A DNA stretch of 52,239 bases from Priapulus caudatus (Eukaryota; Priapulida; Priapulimorpha; Priapulimorphida; Priapulidae): assembly GCF_000485595.1 (NCBI RefSeq), contig NW_014577108.1, positions 595,251 to 647,489 of the forward strand, read 5' to 3'. The notes beneath the pieces were generated by a model. The model was not told where the DNA came from. It saw only the letters and a program-made list of their open reading frames with translations, and did no database searches. Positions 22,237 through 33,960 of the stretch are shown one piece after another (within the stretch, counting starts at the first letter, position 1; each line of letters starts with the position of its first letter). A program made the translations under genes and the position numbers.

Positions 22237-22452
22237 ACCAAAAGGAGACGTGACCGCCATTCTACGTGGTCATCCGAGCAACGGGAGATTCACAGTCTCC
22301 AATGTTGAGAGCCAAGTTTTTAAACCTTAGTTTTCCAGGTTTTTACACCTTGAGAAAATTCACTGCCGCGGCTGGAGATTGAACTCACCGCCTTCGGAGT
22401 GACAGGGGGGCAGTAGTGGTGGTCTAAACACTTGTCCACGCCGACTCTCATT
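22237..22452 (-). mobile_element. tRNA-derived SINE, copy B
   Basis: Second copy of the element at 20914. On the minus strand a box A-like TGGACAAGTGT (22438-22428) and a good box B-like GTTCAATCTCC (22384-22374) are visible, followed by the shared body with GCCGCGGCAGTGAATTTTCT and CTCCCGTTGCTCGGATGACC. It has an extra run near 22315-22340 absent from copy A. Copies A and B flank the foldback dimer in the same orientation. Confidence 0.65.
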
Positions 22453-22653
22453 CTTCTAAACATTTCCATATAGAATTGCCAGCTTCGTGGCTGAAATCTG
22501 ATGAGACTGTTACGTTATGACGGTTACGTTTAAAAATAAACTTGGTATGTGTTTGGTATAAGGCTCTATAATTTGTGTCTTCTCTCACCTGCCAATTCAT
22601 GTTTAAATCGTCATTAGTCCCATTGTTTCATCGCGTTATCAGAACATAACATA

Positions 22654-22848
22654 CAGGGGCGTGAACAGGATTTGTACCAGGGGGGGGGTCTAAACCGTAA
22701 CGCGACCAAAACTTGCAAGCGACGCGAAAGGGGGGGGGGGTCTGGAGCCCTCCCATAATTTTTTTGAAATTAGATCCGCCTTAGATGGCGTTTTCTGCGC
22801 GAGGGCAAGGGAGGGGGTCGCAGGGGGTCCACCCTGTCCACGCCCCTG
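22654..22848. mobile_element. 195-bp MITE with 5-bp target-site duplication
   Basis: The left end CAGGGGCGTGAACAGG (22654-22669) and the right end CCTGTCCACGCCCCTG (22833-22848) are inverted repeats with one mismatch. ACATA stands directly outside both ends (22649-22653 and 22849-22853), a clean 5-bp target-site duplication. The interior has two long G runs. No coding capacity. Ends starting CAGGGGCG are common among animal DNA transposons; I do not assign a superfamily. Confidence 0.85.
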
Positions 22849-22856
22849 ACATATTA

Positions 22857-22963
22857 GATAGAAAGAGAGAGAAGAGAGAGAGAGAGAGAAAGAGAAAGAG
22901 AAGCGAAAGAGAGAGAGAGAGAGGAGAGAGAAGAAAAGAGAGAAAGAAAGAGAAGCGGAGAAG

Positions 22964-23015
<52 letters not shown>
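22857..23015. repeat. (GA)n-rich microsatellite
   Basis: About 160 bp of GAGA/GAAA purine repeat on the plus strand, starting right after the MITE. Frames on both strands (Arg/Glu-rich, Ser/Leu-rich) are repeat translations. Confidence 0.9.
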
Positions 23016-23016
<1 letters not shown>

Positions 23017-23194
23017 GGAGAGAGAGAAATAGTAGAGAATATCGAAATTTTAAACGATGTATGTTCACATAAAGCGAGAGATATGCATTATATAATGATA
23101 CGAATAATGTGTACTGTTTCAATTTTATGTAATGTGAGTGCCTAGCATATTACTGCCAATGTTACATATTATGTAAGTGTCTATAATGTGCATG

Positions 23195-23241
23195 TAGGGT
23201 TAGGGTTAGGGTTAGGGTTAGGGTTAGGGTTAGGGTTAGGG
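23195..23241. repeat. Second interstitial telomeric tract (TTAGGG)n
   Basis: 47 bp of perfect TTAGGG repeat, same orientation as the tract at 20772. I see no inverted-repeat element around this one. Confidence 0.95.
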
Positions 23242-23783
23242 TTTTGACATGTTTGCCATGTCCGGGCATTTTGAATGAAAATATTCGATGATTCCACAAG
23301 TTGATCTGATTGAATCTAATTTTAACGTGGGAGCTCGTGTAGCAGTAGTTTGTCTAGATGAAGTTTTCGGTTCATTCTTTCTAAATGTTCGGCAGCTTCG
23401 CAGCTGGTCGAAGCTGTTATTGCAAACTTATTTTTCTATCGAGGTGTTCCACATTCTGCTGAACTGTGATTGTTTTAGGCACATCTGCGTCACGTATGTG
23501 CGCGACGTAAAAATCTATTCGGCACAATACATTTTGATTGCTTTTAAATAGATGACGCCGACGTATAGCGCCGTACTGAAGTAGGGTTTATTCTTGGCCG
23601 AAATCAGCCACCGTATGTTAAGTACTGTTACTGACATCATGGTTTTCGACGATGGTCCACTTGAAACCTCGATACACTGGAATCTTTGACTTGGCTTCTA
23701 CAGGAAAAATTATTGGGCCCGACGTAGACTTCACAGTGGACTCTGCAGCTCTCTTCTGTAATAGAATATTATATATATAAACA

Positions 23784-23843
<60 letters not shown>

Positions 23844-24896
23844 GTATATATATATAATAGATCTATTTCCAGATACTTTGTGGAATTATAAGTCCGGATC
23901 TATGTCTCTTGCGTGGTCTACCATGCACCCATGCATATCGTTGCTAGGTGTGAGTAGAGTAGCATGGCAGAAGCAACTCAGCCCTGGTATTCGTGAAGTA
24001 GTGTAACCCCGCCTAGAGAATGTGTCTGCGACATTTGCTCGTTACTGTCTACTCTAATAGACTAATATGCTACTAAGTGCAGGTTAGTGAAACGGTCTAA
24101 ACTGCTCAGCCAATGACACTCTATTAGTAACTCATGGTCACTACTTCGGGGAACATACGTTTCTCGACTGACAGTAGAACAAATGTAAGGTGTGCTAATG
24201 TTTTGTTGTTGTTTTGTAATGTTTCTAATGTGTCGCAAGACGTATTACGAGGCGCATTCTAACGCAATGTTCTGCAGGTAATTAATGCGTGCTTCATGAA
24301 GGTGTAGGCGGCCTTTAATTGCGTGCATGTGTGCTAGGCAAGTCTCATGATTACAATTAAGAACAACATTGGTCTTGCCGTTCGTGCGTGCTATGTGAAG
24401 AGCCGTGTTTACTGGGTTTACGTGAGGGTGTATTGCAGCCAGTATCTACGGTCCATGGAGATTGAATTTCTCTACATCCCAATTGGCACCAGTCATACTT
24501 CCAAATTATAATTTATTTCAAAGACAAAAGGTCATTTGCTGATATTTCGATAAACAGATGTGCACGCTAGAAGAGAAACTGATCGCGCCGCATAGTTAGT
24601 AATGGACGATGTTCATCCGATCGCTAATTCGTTGCTGTGAACCTGTCTATTCATCTGAAATCGCGAATCAGTCTTTGCGTTAATCGAGCCACTTTTCCGT
24701 AAAGATGTTGGTAAGAGTATTAGTGTAGGAATTTAATGTCCTACTCAAATGCTCTTTGCTAATCGGTGCGACGCTATAAGTGGACAAGAGCAAAGAGCCG
24801 TGCTAGTATAAATGTGAAATCTCGCATAGCTGGAATTTGCCAAATGAATTATTCGCATAGTATGCGCGTGGGAGATGACGTAATCTGGCAGAGAAA
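23242..24896. other. Non-coding sequence with a (CA)n tract
   Basis: No gene supported. A (CA)n tract lies at about 23790-23838, between TA-rich flanks. The open frame 23288-23551 (87 codons) has no recognisable domain. Confidence 0.5.
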
Positions 24897-25109
24897 GTGG
24901 TGGTGGTAGTGGTGGTGTTGTTGTTGTTGTTAGTGGTGGTGTTGTTGTTGTTGTTGTTGTTGTTTTGTTGTTGTTGTTGGTGGTGGTGGTGGTGTTGGTG
25001 TGGTGGTGTTAGTGTTGTGTGCGTGTTGGTGTGTGGTGTTGGTGTGGTGGTGGATGTGGTGCGTGTGCGGCGGTGGTGGTGTTAGTGGTTGTTTGTTGTT
25101 GTTGTTGTG

Positions 25110-25151
<42 letters not shown>

Positions 25152-26690
25152 AGGTGGTGTGTGGTGGTGTGCTAGTGGTGGTGGTGGTTGGTGGTGTGTT
25201 GGTGGTGTTGGTGGTGGTGGTGGTTGATCGGTGGTGGTGGTGGCGGCGGTGGCTGTGCTGGTGGTGTGGGGCGGTGGTGGTGGTGGGGGTGATGGTGGTG
25301 GTGGCGGTGGTGTTGCTGCTGCTTGCTGTGTGGTGGTTGTATGGTGATTGGTGGGTGGTGGTTGCTGGTGGTGATGATGACTGGTGTCGGTTGTGTAGGT
25401 GGTGCTGCTGGTGGTGGGTTGGTGGTGGAGGTGTTAGTGTGCTGTGCTTGCTGCGCTGCTGGTGGTGTTGGTGGTGGTGGTGGTGGTGGTAGTTGTGTGG
25501 TTGGTGGTGGTTGGCTGGGTGGTGGTGGCTGGTCGGTGGTGGTGGTGGTGGTGGTGGTGGTGGTTGGTGTCTGGTGGTGTTTGGTGGTGTTGGTAGTTGT
25601 GGTGGTGGTTGGTAGTTGTGGTAGGGTGGTTGGTGGTGGTGATTGGTGTTTGTTGTTGTTGTTGTTTGGTTGTTGTTGTTGTTGTTGTTTTGTTGTTGAT
25701 GGTGGTTGGTGTGGTGCGTGATGGTAGTGGTCGGTGCGGTGTGGGGTGTTGTGATATGTTGTTGTTGTTGTTGTGGTGGTAGTGGTGGTGGTAGTGGCGG
25801 TGGTGTGTGGTGGTGTGGTGGTGATGATGGTGGTGTGGATGGTGGTTGGTTATGGTGTGTTCGTTGTTGTTGTTGTTTTGTTGTTGTTGTTGTTGTTGTT
25901 TGTTGTTGTTGGTTGTGTTGAGGTCGGTGATGGTGGTAGAGTGGTGGATGGTGGTGTGGTGTTGTGGTGTGGTGTGTGGTGATGGTGTTTTGTTGATTGT
26001 CTGTTGTGTTGTTGTTGTTGTTGTGTGTTGTTGTTGTTGGTTGGTGGTGGTGGTGATGGTGGGTGTGGTGGTGAGTCGGTGGTGGTGGTGCTGCTGATAG
26101 TGGTGGTGGTGTGTGGTGGTGGGATGTTGTTGTTGTTGTTGTTGTTGTGTTGTTTGTTGATGCATGATGGTGGTGTTTGTTTGTTTGTTTGTTGTTTTGT
26201 TTTTGTTGTTGGTGGTGGTGTTGGTGGTGGTGGCTGGTGGCCGGCGGCGGCCGGTGGTGGTGTGTTGGTGTCGGTGGTGGTGTGGTGGTGGTGGTCGGTG
26301 GGTTGGTGGTGGTGAGGTTGGTAGTGGTGGTGATGTGGTGGTAGTGGTGGTGGTGGTGTTGGGGTGGTTGGTGTTGGTGGTGGGTACGAGGCGGTGGTGG
26401 TCGTTGGGTGGTGGCGGTGATCGGTGTGGTGATGGTCGTGATGGTGGTGATGGTGTGTGGTGGTGTGTGTCGGTGGTTGTTGGTGGTGGTGTGGTGGTGT
26501 TGGTGGTGTAGTGTTGGTGGTGCGGCGGTGGTGGTGGTGGCTGGTAGTGGTGGTGGTGTGCGTGGTGTGGTGGTGGGGTGGGTGGTGGGGTCGGTGGTGG
26601 TGGTGGTGGTGGTGGTGGCTGGTTGGTGGTGGCGGTGGTGGTGTGCGTGGGTAGTGGTGGTTGGTGGTGGTGTGGTCGGCTGTATACTGA
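24897..26690. repeat. 1.8-kb TGG/TTG trinucleotide array
   Basis: The plus strand is almost free of A and C and is built of TGG, TTG and GTG triplets, alternating between GGT-rich and GTT-rich blocks of 20-60 bp. It is strand-asymmetric: C/A-rich on the other strand. All overlapping frames (Val/Trp/Cys/Leu plus strand, Thr/His/Gln minus strand) are translations of the repeat. Its block structure suggests repeated internal expansions. Confidence 0.95.
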
Positions 26691-27799
26691 TGATGTTTGC
26701 GGTTGTTGTTGGTGGTATAGTTGTCGCTGATCGTGTTGTGATTGCTACTTTGATTTCTTATTGCCGGCCGCTGGTGATGTCTGCATCAAGCGCATTTTAC
26801 AGAATTATAACTCAAGATTTTTGTAAAGTATGAATCAGCGCGACGATTTACACTATAATACTATATATATTTTTATATATATTTATTTATTTATTTATAT
26901 AATTATTTTACCACGTCTGATATTTTACGTTTATATGACGTTATCAATATAGCGTGCAGTATAGTAGATCAAAAGCCTACCATGTATTGCTTATATTGAC
27001 ATATTGCGTTTATTTCCTGTTTCTCATTGAAGTTTACATGAAAAACATTAAAACCATCCTGATATTTAAACACCAATGTTGGCTGTGCTCACGGATTCCA
27101 TACATCGCCGTTGCATGTGTGGTGATGATAATTTCGTAACCGCTTATACGGCAATATGGCGGCCATGTCACGACCAATAGCGATGCCGCGTGATGTAATG
27201 CCACTCTGTCCTGATCCCGCCCTCTTATCGTTCCAACCAATCAATACATTTAAACGCGAGGAGCATGAGAGAACGAAGCGTACGTGCTAGGCAGACACAA
27301 TTAGATGTGCGATTCCCCGGCATCACGACGAGCAGGTGTAATGTACGACAGCATGTGTCGCGTAAATAGTCCCACCACTGAAGCCTCGACGAGGCGGTGT
27401 GTTAGATTACTTGAATTACTTGAATATATCTCATACCCGAAATTGTTTATTTCATTTTTCTCAGTGTGTTGATTTCCACAGTTTTCCCTCGCGGTAGGGC
27501 GAAGGCCCCTTCATGAACATGAATAGTCTCAAGAAGAAAAACCATCCTAATCACGAAGCTCGAATGTATTTGTTGAGCTCAATTGCTCTATATTTTATAG
27601 ATAGAGCAAGGACCTAGTGTCATTAATAACGTATAAACTGTGCTGCATTATGCGATCACGTAAATGCTGCTGTGAATAGACAGGAACACGAATTTTAACG
27701 TACCTTCGTTTTAAAGAGAAAAAGAAGAAGTTTGTTTATTCTAGATGTAGCATATTCAAACGTGCGCTCAACCCCCTCCAGACTGCATAGCTGGATGTT
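26691..27799. other. Non-coding sequence with a possible promoter-like patch
   Basis: No gene supported. At 27150-27245 lie ATGGCGGCCATG (YY1-like) and two CCAAT words (27173, 27236) in a CpG-richer patch, which is promoter-like but with no exon near it. Confidence 0.35.
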
Positions 27800-27955
27800 A
27801 CTACACACACGCACGCGTGTACGCACGCACAGAACGACGGACGATCGCACGCACGCACACACGCACGCACGCACGCACACACGGGTGCACGCATGCACGT
27901 ATTCACACACTGGCGCATGTACGCACGCACGCACACACACGGGCGCGCGCAGTGT
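27800..27955. repeat. CACG/CACA-rich repeat
   Basis: About 150 bp dominated by ACGCACGC and ACACAC words. Frames on both strands are low-complexity. Confidence 0.85.
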
Positions 27956-28041
27956 GTATTTAATCGGCATTTCTTCAGATATCACTTATAATACATCATT
28001 TCCTCATCCAGATGAGCATCAGGTCAAGACGTCTTCATATT

Positions 28042-28640
28042 ACATCCTCCTCCTCCTAGTGCTTAGGTCATCTTCTTCCTCCTCCTCCTCATCCTCCTCC
28101 TCCTCATCTTTCTCATCCTCCTCCTCATCCTCCTCCTGCTTAGGTCATCTTCCTTCTCCTCCTCCTCATCCTCCTTTTCATCCTCCTCCTCCTCATCTTC
28201 CTCCTCCTCCTCATCCTCCTTCTCATCCTCCTTCTCATCCTCCTCTTCCTCCTCCTCACCCTCCTCCTCCTCCTCCTCTTCCTCCTCCTCATCCTCCTCC
28301 TCCTGCTCCTCCTGCTCCTCCTCCTCCTCCTGCGCCTACTCATCCTCCTCCTCATCCTCCTCATCCTCATGCTCTTCCTCATTCTCCTCCTTCTTATCCT
28401 CCTACTCATCCTCCTCTTCCTCCTCCTCCTCATCCTCCTCATCATCCTGCTCTTCCTCATCCTCCTCCTCCTCATCCTCTTACTCATCCTCCTTCTCCTC
28501 ATCCTCCTCCTCATCCTCCTCCTCATCCTCCTCCTCATCCTCCTCATCCTCCTGCTCTTCCTCATCCTCCTCCTCCTCATCCTCCTACTCATCCTCCTCC
28601 TCCTCTTCCTCCTCCTCCTCCTCCTCCTGTTCCTCCGCCT
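28042..28640. repeat. CTC/ATC trinucleotide array (polypyrimidine)
   Basis: About 600 bp of CTC and CTT triplets punctuated by CATC and CTGCTC, nearly pure pyrimidine on the plus strand. A higher-order period is visible, with CTCATCCTCCT recurring throughout. Frames encode Pro/His, Ser or Leu/Ile runs on the plus strand and Arg/Met on the minus strand and are not genes. Confidence 0.95.
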
Positions 28641-29984
28641 CCGCGGTGGTTCAAGCCGTCCCATGATCGTGTCATGTCGCTGAGAGCGGTGTTCCTCCTG
28701 AGTCCCACGTTGATATTTCAAGGCAACAAAAGCTCTGAGAATCGAGAATGTGTAAATTCAAAATGCACAGACTCGGTTCTACAGGGTAGACATTGCCTGA
28801 TACGCCCTGATGCTCGTGGCTCTGTGGATCACTTCGCCGGATGTCTGTAACACTGCCAAGCTTTGCAATAGCCACGCAGCGAGGTTAAGGGTGCTGGATT
28901 CAGTAGCTCCGCTCGTGAATTATATACGCATAAAAGAAAAATATTAAAAAATATGACGATACAGTTTTTTTAATAAAATTAAAACGAAGGGCTCATTGTG
29001 TAATGAATGTTTTAATTGCTCGTAAACTGGTTATGATAAGAAACTCGTGAGCAAAATTCGCTAGCTGTTCGTAATCTACTCTCCCTCCAGCCCTGCAGCT
29101 GCCGGGCATCTGACGAAGCCATTGATCCGTGTTAGAATTCACGAGGTGCGTGGCAGCTGGAGCGCCTTGAGGAATTTTGAAACCTAGCAGAACTCGTAAA
29201 ACAAGAATAACCCCCAACGGTGCGAAATGTAATTAAACGATTGCGTGAGAAATCTTGCCTTCATGGTGGTTTTATAACCGTGGGAATAACATCGCATGCA
29301 ACGACATGAGTCTCGAAGATACGTACACGCCACAAGATGATGTGCACGCGGTCGTACACACGCAGAATTCTGTAATTGTCGGGTAATTTATTAAGTCTGT
29401 AACAGGCGATTATGCCGACATTCGTTCGAGCATTTTTATATAACATTAAATAGAAAATGTAAAAAAGGAAATTAGTTGGGAAGTTTTGATGTCACTGTAT
29501 TAATGTATTTGGTTCACGGTCGTTTAAATATCGCGGTACCTTGTAAGACTAAGTAATAGTAATACTAAGTAGGGTAATAGTCCCATAAAACGAGTTTCAT
29601 GGTCAAATATTCTCAGGTAAATATTCTATAAAGTTCAATTGTATTTTGCATTGATGAGAATATAATGACAAACCACAACTTTTGTGTTCTGTTGAATTCG
29701 CCACAACGGGTGAGTTTAGGATGAATTCATTAGCGATCTTGAATATAACCTAAACTAATATGCTTGGTCAGAATAATTTTTATCACGTATAATAAACATA
29801 CACAATGGCGATCACAGCCATTCCTATTCCATTCGTAACATGCGCCTAAGCACACAAATATCTGCATTAGTATCAAGAGTCTCCATGTTGCTTTTTATGT
29901 TCGACTATATTTATTCACCTCCCTCGCATCCCCTTATTCCCGTCTCCCTCTCCCTTGTTTTCTCTCGAGCGCTCCCTTACACGA
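28641..29984. other. Non-coding sequence
   Basis: Nothing supportable. A patch at 28990-29220 is of mixed composition with an unrecognised 74-codon frame on the minus strand. The rest is AT-rich. Confidence 0.4.
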
Positions 29985-30146
<162 letters not shown>

Positions 30147-30449
30147 CCTATATATATATTTATTTATTTATTTATATCGTCTCTATCCTCCACTCGGGCA
30201 ATGCACTGTATCTTTCTCTATATTGATGAAATCTCCCTCGATGACAAAGGACAAACGAAAACAATTTTCATGCGATCAAACAATATTTTCATGAGTTATG
30301 AAATGGTAAAGTTGGATGGTAACAAAATTAATACGCATGCACTATACATATATTTACTCGCATCATTCATTACTCGCATCATTCATTAATCAAATAAATG
30401 AAATAGCATCAACGTTTTAAGAACTACATGTCGTTAAAAGAGAACGCTT

Positions 30450-30491
<42 letters not shown>

Positions 30492-32027
30492 CGTCAGGTC
30501 ACGCGTCTAATAGCAATATATGCAATGTTGGATTCTCTTCCCAGACAGAATATTTGAAGTTTTAGTCTGCGCCTACTCGATCCCGATCATGGACACATTA
30601 TTTACAAATTTCGGGCATGCAGAGTTAGCCTAGATGCACGTTAGACTAGTTTAGCATAGGACTAAATGTGCAGGGTACAGGTATAGTATTACATATTATA
30701 GCAACAAATGTTTACTCAACTGTACGATTTTAGCATCTTCTCCATGGAGACGTATATATATATATATATATATAGTTCCCTTTTTGATATTTATTGCATA
30801 ATATCACTAACACTATTATTCAGTGTGCTTGTATCGCATGTGAAAGGAGACGGTGTCGGGGTCCTTGTGGCGTACGTTAGTAGGGTAGAGGCTGAATAAC
30901 CATTCCTTCACATTAAACGCCGGTCTAAACACACGCTTCTCGTTGCTCATAACTTAGGAGTCCGCATATATTTAGACCGATTACAATATTGGTCATTTGT
31001 CTAATAGAATAAACGATCAAGTGGAAACAGATGGCGCTCTCTTCACGTCTAGCTCCGTGCAATGATGCATGCATTACGCGGACAAGAAATAATATCTACA
31101 AAAAATGAGTCCGATATGGTAAAACTGACCGATGTTTGATTGCCAAATGCCAAACTAGGAAGTGAAGTCTACAATGAAAAACAACCTCACGATCAATGCT
31201 AGCCCGTATTACAGCTCTGGGAATATTTTGCTCGAGGAAAATACGTAATAAGTAAATCTAAAGGCATTTATGTCGTTTATCAGAAGAGATAGCAGTGAAC
31301 CTAATATTTTTTATTTTATTGCTATTAAGAAATATGCATGATATTGATTACCTAGAAATTACAGCGCTATATTGACTCATGGATTTATACATCTGCAGCG
31401 ATCTCAAACCGTACTGGTACAGGAATAATAACGCGCCAATGGAACCCTGGCGAATCCGACCAATAATGCCCCCTAGTGTATTATATCTCTCTTATACAGG
31501 AGCAACCCTCCTAATAACGTTGTAGCGTCTCCGTGTATTAGTGTAAACAGTTCCCGCATGCCGGCCGTCACACATATACGTGCACACATAATAAAGCTAT
31601 GTATGCTCCTCGGTGTGTGCTCATGGCTCACTATCTTTACCTTACATAATCGTAGTGATGCATTACTAGCTCTAACCCTCTCTTTTATGTGCCAGCACAC
31701 GCACGTGTACCATCTACACTCACATAATATTATATTGTTAATTGCCTGTAGGTACTAGTAGGTAAGTATGGTAGGTATAAGTACTGTAGGTAATAGATTT
31801 CTGTGTCTATGCCAGTACGTGCGTATAACATATACGTTCGCATTGCGTTAGAGAGTTAACCGTTAATTCATAACTGATATGACGACATCAGGTAATTGTT
31901 CCTGGCGGTATGTTTGACGAGAATTATTGCGATACTGATTGATGATGAACCTCTCATGAAACCGATGGTTCAATGCTTACAACATTACTTGTGCGGTAAG
32001 TCCTTACGTTAAAGTCCTTACGTTATT
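30147..32027. other. AT-rich non-coding sequence
   Basis: No gene supported. (TA)n tracts at 30452-30489 and 30750-30772. A short run of GTAGGTA words at 31746-31790 resembles the reverse complement of the CTACCTA-type words of satellite B. Confidence 0.45.
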
Positions 32028-32412
32028 ATGATTGAAATTCTAGCGTTTTCTTATACATTTTACACATACTAGCCTGTTTTCTATACTGGTATGTCAAATA
32101 CGGCAGAAACATTTTGTTTAGACAAACGTTATTTATATGTAGGATAGCAATATACAAGTTGCATATACGTGAGATTAGATAATAACTTAATATTACGCAT
32201 CAGACGAGTATCACACACGTCTGCATTATTACGTTTGGCATACCCAGTATTATAAGTATTGTTTAGTGAATTAATGGAAAACTTGTATATTGCTATCCTA
32301 CATATAAATAACGTTTGTCTAAACAAAATGTTTCTGCCGTATTTGACATACCAGTATAGAAAACAGGCTAGTATGTGTAAAATGTATAAGAAAACGCTAG
32401 AATTTCAATCAT
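32028..32412. repeat. Perfect 133-bp inverted repeat with 119-bp loop
   Basis: I compared the arms base by base: 32028-32160 is the exact reverse complement of 32280-32412 over all 133 bases. The spacer is 32161-32279. The arms are of mixed, complex sequence and not a microsatellite. A transcript would fold into a long perfect hairpin. The perfect match points to a recent origin, ongoing gene conversion, or an assembly foldback. Frames on either strand (32129-32326, 32259-32447) only reflect the arms. Confidence 0.95.
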
Positions 32413-33218
32413 TATTCGATACTGAAGGCAAACTGTACAACAGATAGCTATGCACGTGAATTAAACATTTATGTGGCGATTAAAGACGATGCGCATGCGC
32501 ATTTTACAAATCAATTTGTACTTTGTAGAAGAGACAAAATTTAGTTTAAACGCACGAGATTTTGCACCTACAAAGAAATTGTATCGTTTCCATTCCAGTT
32601 CATTATTCGCATAAAATCTCGTGTTGGAAAATCGACTATAGATCAACAAATATGGAGTCAACAAAGGCATTATGTAACTAAATTAAAATTCATCGATATC
32701 AGTCATATGATTGATGTCAGTCATACATTGCGCATCTTTGTTGTCGCAACAAGCATATTTAAATATTGCACACGCACATGTATGCACGCGTATAATCATT
32801 CTATGAAATTCGAATTAAATATATTTACGAATACGTTGTTTCGTTCGCAAAAAAACGCATTGAAACCACATGGCGCATGTGAAACATACCTGCGTTAACT
32901 TATCATGTGTTTACAATAATGTTGCAGTTTATTACGAAATATCGGCGTGTTTAATAACAACGAGACGGCGTAAAATAACGCGATATTTACAGCAAGTCGA
33001 GCGGCGCAAAACCATAGCGAGTGATAGGATTATATGTCTAATGGAGCATTCAGACTTTCAGAGTCCTAGCGGCTGTGTGACCTTCATCTAACATTTTCTA
33101 AATTATCTAAGTAGCGGTAATTATAGCACGTCAGTAATTACTTACCTCTCCATATATTAAAGTAATAAAGCATAGCGCGCAATGTTACGTATTTTATCAA
33201 ATTACCGTAATATATATT
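32413..33218. other. Non-coding sequence with an NRF1-like palindrome
   Basis: No gene supported. TGCGCATGCGCA at 32490-32501 is a perfect match to the NRF1 palindrome, without a promoter context I can recognise. Confidence 0.35.
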
Positions 33219-33293
33219 ATTATTTTGCACATAACAAAATAATCATTCTGATATCAGAACGCCATGCTTCCAACAATTGTACAGTGATTGTGG

Positions 33294-33336
<43 letters not shown>
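33219..33336. repeat. Dispersed repeat, copy 1, with (TA)n tail
   Basis: About 77 bases ending GTGATTGTGGC plus a TA tail are identical to 41667-41760. The words CTGATATCAGAA form a small palindrome inside it. A TA-microsatellite tail is typical of some short mobile elements. Confidence 0.85.
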
Positions 33337-33341
<5 letters not shown>

Positions 33342-33960
33342 CTACATATTATAGAGCCACAACGTTTCCGGTAAAACTGCGGCCCATGCGTATCTGCGTT
33401 AAACTGGTCGTTCACAAAGACGTCATTCACAAAGACATAATGAACGGACGCCATGCATTCACACGTGTATGTAAAATACGTAATTGAATCAAAAATGTAT
33501 ATAAAAAACGCACATTTCTCGACAATAGCTCGCAATAGTGATATCGCGATCTGTTATCGAAGAAACGAACGCGTCACTTACACAGATTGAGCGCGCAGCA
33601 GCAGCGGCGACTCGTCTCATAGATGCAGCACATGCTCACACACGCATGCATGCGAGCAGGGCATGGTCAAGATGGCAGACACTGGCTTCCCGCATCCTGG
33701 CTGTTGCTGCTGCTGCTGCTGCCGCTGCTGCGTGGTGCCGGAGATCCGCTCCGCCATGCTCTCACACACAGGTCGTCGATGCCGCCGCTGCAGCCCGAAG
33801 AAAGAGGAACGTTTTCTGAAGGCGGCGAGCTTGTGTGTGTGTGCCTGCGAGGCGGCAATATCAGAGAGAGAGAGAGAGAGAGCGCGCGCGAGAAAGAGAG
33901 AGCACACCGACACGCATTGCCGTGTAACACGGCCTGCAGCCGCTAAGACTGTATAGCCTG
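33337..33960. other. CpG-rich patch with (GCT)n and (GA)n tracts
   Basis: From about 33540 the sequence becomes GC- and CpG-rich with a GCT/GCC triplet run at 33704-33730 and a GA run at 33868-33903. Overlapping open frames on both strands reach over 100 codons, but none has a recognisable domain. It could be a promoter or first exon of an unknown transcript. There is no positive evidence for that. Confidence 0.3.

Noticed and set aside
20772-23241. TTAGGG tracts as a chromosome end
   Set aside because: Both tracts are under 50 bp, lie inside complex sequence, and one is within a transposon-like element, so they are interstitial.
25434-26165. 243-codon Thr/His/Gln-rich frame on the minus strand
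   Set aside because: Translation of the TGG/TTG array; the plus strand is equally open with Val/Trp/Cys runs.
27732-28850. 372-codon frame with Pro/His-rich centre
   Set aside because: It joins a CACG repeat and the CTC array. The Pro/His runs follow from CTC/ATC triplets, and the unique ends have no recognisable domain.
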